Positions 41,360 to 44,225 of a stretch of DNA of 44,225 nucleotides are shown here, piece by piece; the stretch's first letter is position 1; each line of letters starts with the position of its first letter. A program made the translations under genes and the position numbers. Source of the stretch: CAYSBE01 sp046309355 (GTDB lineage: Bacteria > Bacteroidota > Bacteroidia > UKL13-3); the NCBI GenBank assembly GCA_046309355.1, contig JBKCPL010000061.1, positions 1-44,225 of the forward strand, read 5' to 3'. The notes beneath the pieces were generated by a model. It was not told the origin of the DNA, searched no databases, and saw only the letters and a program-made list of their open reading frames with translations.

Positions 41360-42318
41360 TAAATAATTCCTATATCCAGCGCGTCCAACAGGTATTCACC
41401 GGTGCCATCTGTATATTCGTTTTCTGTTTGCTCAATGGCATCAAAGTTCATGGCATCGGGCAATTCGATGTGTGCAATGATGTAGCTGAGCGTGCGGGTG
41501 ACAGCCCAAGGAAGGGCCAGCCCAAAGGTGATAACGACCAGCAGAATATTGACCAGAGAAATAAAAAACAGCGAGCCTCCCGACAGTGAACTGCTGATGC
41601 GGTAGCGCTGATTGTTCTGCTCTATATAAATATGATCGACAAGGTAACTGATCCACTCCTTGCGGTACCAGGCGTAGTAAATACCGAACGTAAGTAGAGT
41701 GAGAAAAATACCTTTCAGCTGTATAAGAAATAAATCGAAGCCGTTTCCGGTATACTGAAAACCCAAACTGCCAAAGCGAATCTGACCGATGATATACGTG
41801 CGGATTTTACTGGTAAACCAACTGGCGTAAATTCCCAGCGTAAGCACGGTAAATACATAGCCCAACAAAAATTCAATGATGAGCTGGGTTCTGTCGCCCC
41901 GGTAACCGAAGTGAACATTGCGCCACGATGTGCGTGAAAGCCTGTATTTGAATGCGCCATGCACAGCCAGCGGCATAATAAGCAGCAGCATGAGGTAAAA
42001 GAACGAAATGCATCCCACGGCCAAGCCATGCTGTTCGGTAACCGTTGCATACGCATACACACCTACAAAAACACCGAATACCAACAGCAGCTTCAGGTAG
42101 CCTTTAAATACCTCTGAACCTTTGCCGTGAAACACAAAGGTGGTATTGTTCAGGTCTGTATTTTCCCAGTAAAATTTAATCAGCTTAACACGTGCCCACG
42201 GATAGTACAGCGACAGTGTAACTAAATTGAGCAAGCCGTTTACCAGCATCAACGAAAACAGTTCGATACCGGTGCCCGAAAAATGCAGGCGATTGGGTGA
42301 AGTAGGTTTATTTTCCAT
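41359..42318 (-). CDS. YjgN/DUF898 family membrane protein
   Basis: This 319-residue protein has two related halves, each with 'FSGTGIELFSLMLVNGLLNLVTLSLYYPWARVKLIKFYWENTDLNNTTFVFHGKGSEVFKGYL'-like or 'YTGNGFDLFLIQLKGIFLTLLTFGIYYAWYRKEWISYLVDHI' sequences. These are the DUF898 signature (G-x-G followed by paired membrane helices and W-x-R). About six to eight membrane helices are visible. The function of YjgN proteins is unknown. It is the first gene of the unit and is fused by a TAATG overlap to the M48 peptidase, so a joint envelope role is likely. Confidence 0.9.
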   Translation of the reverse strand: MENKPTSPNRLHFSGTGIELFSLMLVNGLLNLVTLSLYYPWARVKLIKFYWENTDLNNTTFVFHGKGSEVFKGYLKLLLVFGVFVGVYAYATVTEQHGLAVGCISFFYLMLLLIMPLAVHGAFKYRLSRTSWRNVHFGYRGDRTQLIIEFLLGYVFTVLTLGIYASWFTSKIRTYIIGQIRFGSLGFQYTGNGFDLFLIQLKGIFLTLLTFGIYYAWYRKEWISYLVDHIYIEQNNQRYRISSSLSGGSLFFISLVNILLVVITFGLALPWAVTRTLSYIIAHIELPDAMNFDAIEQTENEYTDGTGEYLLDALDIGII

Positions 42319-42474
42319 AGTGTTTTAGTTTACACACAAGAATACGTTCTTCATGCCTATTTGTCAATTTTTTATGTGATTCACGGTTATGTATTCACCC
42401 GATAATTGCTAAATTGCGCCCGCTTTTGCACAAGCACCGTTTGCACTTAAAAACAATAACAATATATACGAACT

Positions 42475-44225
42475 ATGACGTTTGATTTAGAAATGATTAA
42501 AGCCGTTTACGCCCGCATGGATGAGCGTATTGCTGCTGCACGCAAGGTGGTAAACAAACCCCTTACACTTACTGAGAAAATTTTATACAGCCACCTTACC
42601 GAAGGCCATGCGACTAAAGCATACAGCCGCGGTAAAGATTATGTAGATTTTGGTCCCGACCGTGTAGCCATGCAAGATGCTACTGCACAAATGGCGTTGC
42701 TTCAATTTATGCAAGCCGGTCGCCCGAAAGTGGCTGTGCCTTCTACCGTTCACTGCGATCACCTAATCACAGCAAAAGTGGGTGCCAAAGACGATTTGGC
42801 GGTGGCCAATAAAGAAAGCAAGGAAGTATTCGATTTTCTGGCTTCGGTATCTAACAAATACGGCATTGGTTTTTGGAAACCGGGTGCGGGTATCATTCAC
42901 CAGGTGGTGTTGGAAAACTACGCTTTCCCCGGTGGAATGATGATTGGTACCGACTCGCATACAGTGAATGCAGGCGGCTTAGGTATGTTAGCTATTGGTG
43001 TAGGCGGTGCCGATGCATGCGATGTGATGGCAGGCTTACCTTGGGAACTTAAATTTCCAAAACTGATTGGGGTAAAACTAACCGGAAAACTAAACGGATG
43101 GACGGCACCTAAAGACGTGATTTTAAAAGTTGCCGGAATACTTACCGTAAAAGGGGGAACCGGTTGCATCGTTGAATACTTTGGCGAAGGTGCTACCAGC
43201 ATGAGCTGTACCGGAAAAGGAACCATTTGTAATATGGGTGCCGAAATTGGTGCAACCACTTCTACGTTCGGATACGATGAAAGCATGGAACGCTACCTGC
43301 GTGCTACCGGACGTGCGGATGTGGCCGATTTGGCCAACGGAATTAAACACCACCTGACTGCCGATGCGGAAGTATATGCGAACCCTGAGCAGTATTTTGA
43401 TCAGGTGATTGAAATCAACTTATCGGAATTGACACCGCACTTAAACGGACCATTTACTCCGGATTTGGCTACACCTGTTGCCAATATGAAAGAAGAAGCA
43501 GCTAAAAACAACTGGCCACTGAAAGTAGAGTGGGGACTGATTGGTTCATGTACCAACTCATCGTACGAAGACTTGAGCCGTGCCGCATCTATTGCTAAAC
43601 AGGCCGTAGAAAAAGGATTGGCGACCAAAGCCGAATTCGGCATCAACCCCGGTTCGGAGCAAGTGCGTTATACAGCCGAGCGCGATGGTTTACTAAAAAC
43701 ATTTACGGATTTGAATGCAACTATTTTCACCAATGCCTGCGGACCATGCATTGGTATGTGGGATCGCATGGGTGCTGAGAAGGCTGAGAAGAATACCATC
43801 GTACACTCATTTAACCGCAACTTTGCCAAACGTGCCGATGGAAACCCAAACACTTACGCATTTGTAGCTTCGCCTGAAATGGTGGCTGCCATTGCCATTG
43901 CCGGTGACCTTTCATTTAACCCCATTACCGATACACTAATCAACGATAAAGGAGAAGCAGTAAAACTCGATCCACCAACAGGTGATGAGTTGCCTTCAAA
44001 AGGGTTTGCTGTGGAAGATGCCGGATACCTTCCACCTGCTGCAGATGGCAGTTCGGTGCAGGTAGCGGTTTCACCTACATCTGACCGTTTACAATTACTT
44101 GATCCATTTGCGGCATGGGAAGGAACTGATCTAAATGGATTGAAGCTCCTGATTAAGGCAAAAGGGAAATGTACCACAGATCACATTTCAATGGCGGGAC
44201 CATGGTTAAAATACCGTGGACATTT
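42475..44225 (+). CDS. Aconitate hydratase (3'-truncated by window end)
   Basis: It isomerises citrate to isocitrate through a [4Fe-4S] cluster. The frame opens at ATG 42475 ('MTFDLEMIKAVYARMDERIAAARKVVNKPLTLTEKILYSHL') and is still open at the last base, giving 583 codons. Seen motifs are 'RVAMQDATAQMALLQFMQAG', 'PSTVHCDHLI', 'GIIHQVVLENYAFPGGMMIGTDSHTVNAGGLGMLAIGVGGADA' and 'VKGGTGCIVEYFGEG'. Cluster cysteines are Cys359 ('GSCTNSSYED'), Cys422 and Cys425 ('NACGPCIGMWDRM'). Wording such as 'KNTIVHSFNRNFAKRADGNPNTYAFVASPEM' matches the mitochondrial-type (about 755 residue) aconitases common in Bacteroidota. The swivel domain lies beyond the window. The 156 bases upstream contain no other gene and no clear consensus promoter. 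Confidence 0.97.
   Translation, partial: MTFDLEMIKAVYARMDERIAAARKVVNKPLTLTEKILYSHLTEGHATKAYSRGKDYVDFGPDRVAMQDATAQMALLQFMQAGRPKVAVPSTVHCDHLITAKVGAKDDLAVANKESKEVFDFLASVSNKYGIGFWKPGAGIIHQVVLENYAFPGGMMIGTDSHTVNAGGLGMLAIGVGGADACDVMAGLPWELKFPKLIGVKLTGKLNGWTAPKDVILKVAGILTVKGGTGCIVEYFGEGATSMSCTGKGTICNMGAEIGATTSTFGYDESMERYLRATGRADVADLANGIKHHLTADAEVYANPEQYFDQVIEINLSELTPHLNGPFTPDLATPVANMKEEAAKNNWPLKVEWGLIGSCTNSSYEDLSRAASIAKQAVEKGLATKAEFGINPGSEQVRYTAERDGLLKTFTDLNATIFTNACGPCIGMWDRMGAEKAEKNTIVHSFNRNFAKRADGNPNTYAFVASPEMVAAIAIAGDLSFNPITDTLINDKGEAVKLDPPTGDELPSKGFAVEDAGYLPPAADGSSVQVAVSPTSDRLQLLDPFAAWEGTDLNGLKLLIKAKGKCTTDHISMAGPWLKYRGH

Noticed and set aside
1..44225. Mobile element, prophage or genomic island
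   Set aside because: No transposase, integrase, phage structural gene, tRNA-flanked repeat or sharp composition change was seen.

Overview
The window is a chromosomal segment from a member of the Bacteroidota, most likely the Chitinophagales/Sphingobacteriales side of the phylum. Support for this comes from type IX secretion (T9SS) C-terminal sorting domains on secreted proteins, a TonB-dependent receptor with an N-terminal carboxypeptidase-regulatory-like domain, Bacteroidota-typical families (DUF6029, Omp28-related, DUF4783, TIGR02757, short-form dipeptidyl peptidase III), promoters of the TTG-N19-TAnnTTTG type, and an absence of clear Shine-Dalgarno sequences. GC content looks moderate (low-to-mid 40s by eye). 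I see no transposase, integrase, phage gene, CRISPR array, rRNA or tRNA, so this reads as ordinary core chromosome with a surface-protein block at the left end.

Layout. (1) 1-14874, all plus strand, is the cell-envelope and secretion block: a 5'-truncated T9SS cargo protein, an orphan four-helix membrane protein, a TonB-dependent receptor behind an unusually structured leader, two more T9SS cargo proteins (one with four Fn3-like repeats, an OB-fold-like part and an Ig-like part), then a tight DUF6029 / Omp28-related / DUF1684 operon. (2) 14934-18347, minus strand, is the classical thrS-infC-rpmI-rplT translation operon. It has two strong RNA hairpins in front of infC and rplT and no ATG start on infC. 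(3) 18471-19919 holds an uncharacterised 159-residue protein converging on and overlapping a TPR lipoprotein. (4) 20013-22340 holds the tyrosine-degradation pair hmgA-hppD. (5) 22415-24481 is a lipoprotein-type dipeptidyl peptidase III. (6) 24607-27213 is a translationally coupled TIGR02757 / APC permease / DUF1801 cluster, followed by a PagL-like lipid A deacylase (27272-28351). (7) 28424-32699, minus strand, holds NADP isocitrate dehydrogenase, a phosphohexomutase and glutaryl-CoA dehydrogenase. (8) 32757-38662 holds folB, murB, an alkaline-phosphatase-superfamily LTA-synthase-like membrane enzyme, and a gpmI / beta-barrel / MmcQ-YjbR operon. (9) 38721-39991 holds DUF4783-nadC. (10) 39993-42318, minus strand, is a coupled three-gene unit of DUF898/YjgN membrane protein, membrane-anchored M48 peptidase and a 101-residue unknown. 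(11) 42475 to the end is an aconitase cut by the window edge.

The metabolic genes cover the TCA cycle (aconitase, isocitrate dehydrogenase), glycolysis (gpmI), aromatic and lysine/tryptophan-type catabolism (hppD, hmgA, gcdH), and NAD, folate and peptidoglycan synthesis (nadC, folB, murB). The most interesting signals are RNA-level. The first is a multi-hairpin leader directly behind a consensus promoter and ahead of the TonB receptor. The second is a pair of structured elements in the infC operon that may be L20/IF3 autoregulatory sites. No obviously new multi-gene defence or mobile system is visible; the YjgN-M48-101aa unit and the DUF6029-Omp28-DUF1684 trio are the best candidates for poorly described protein systems.
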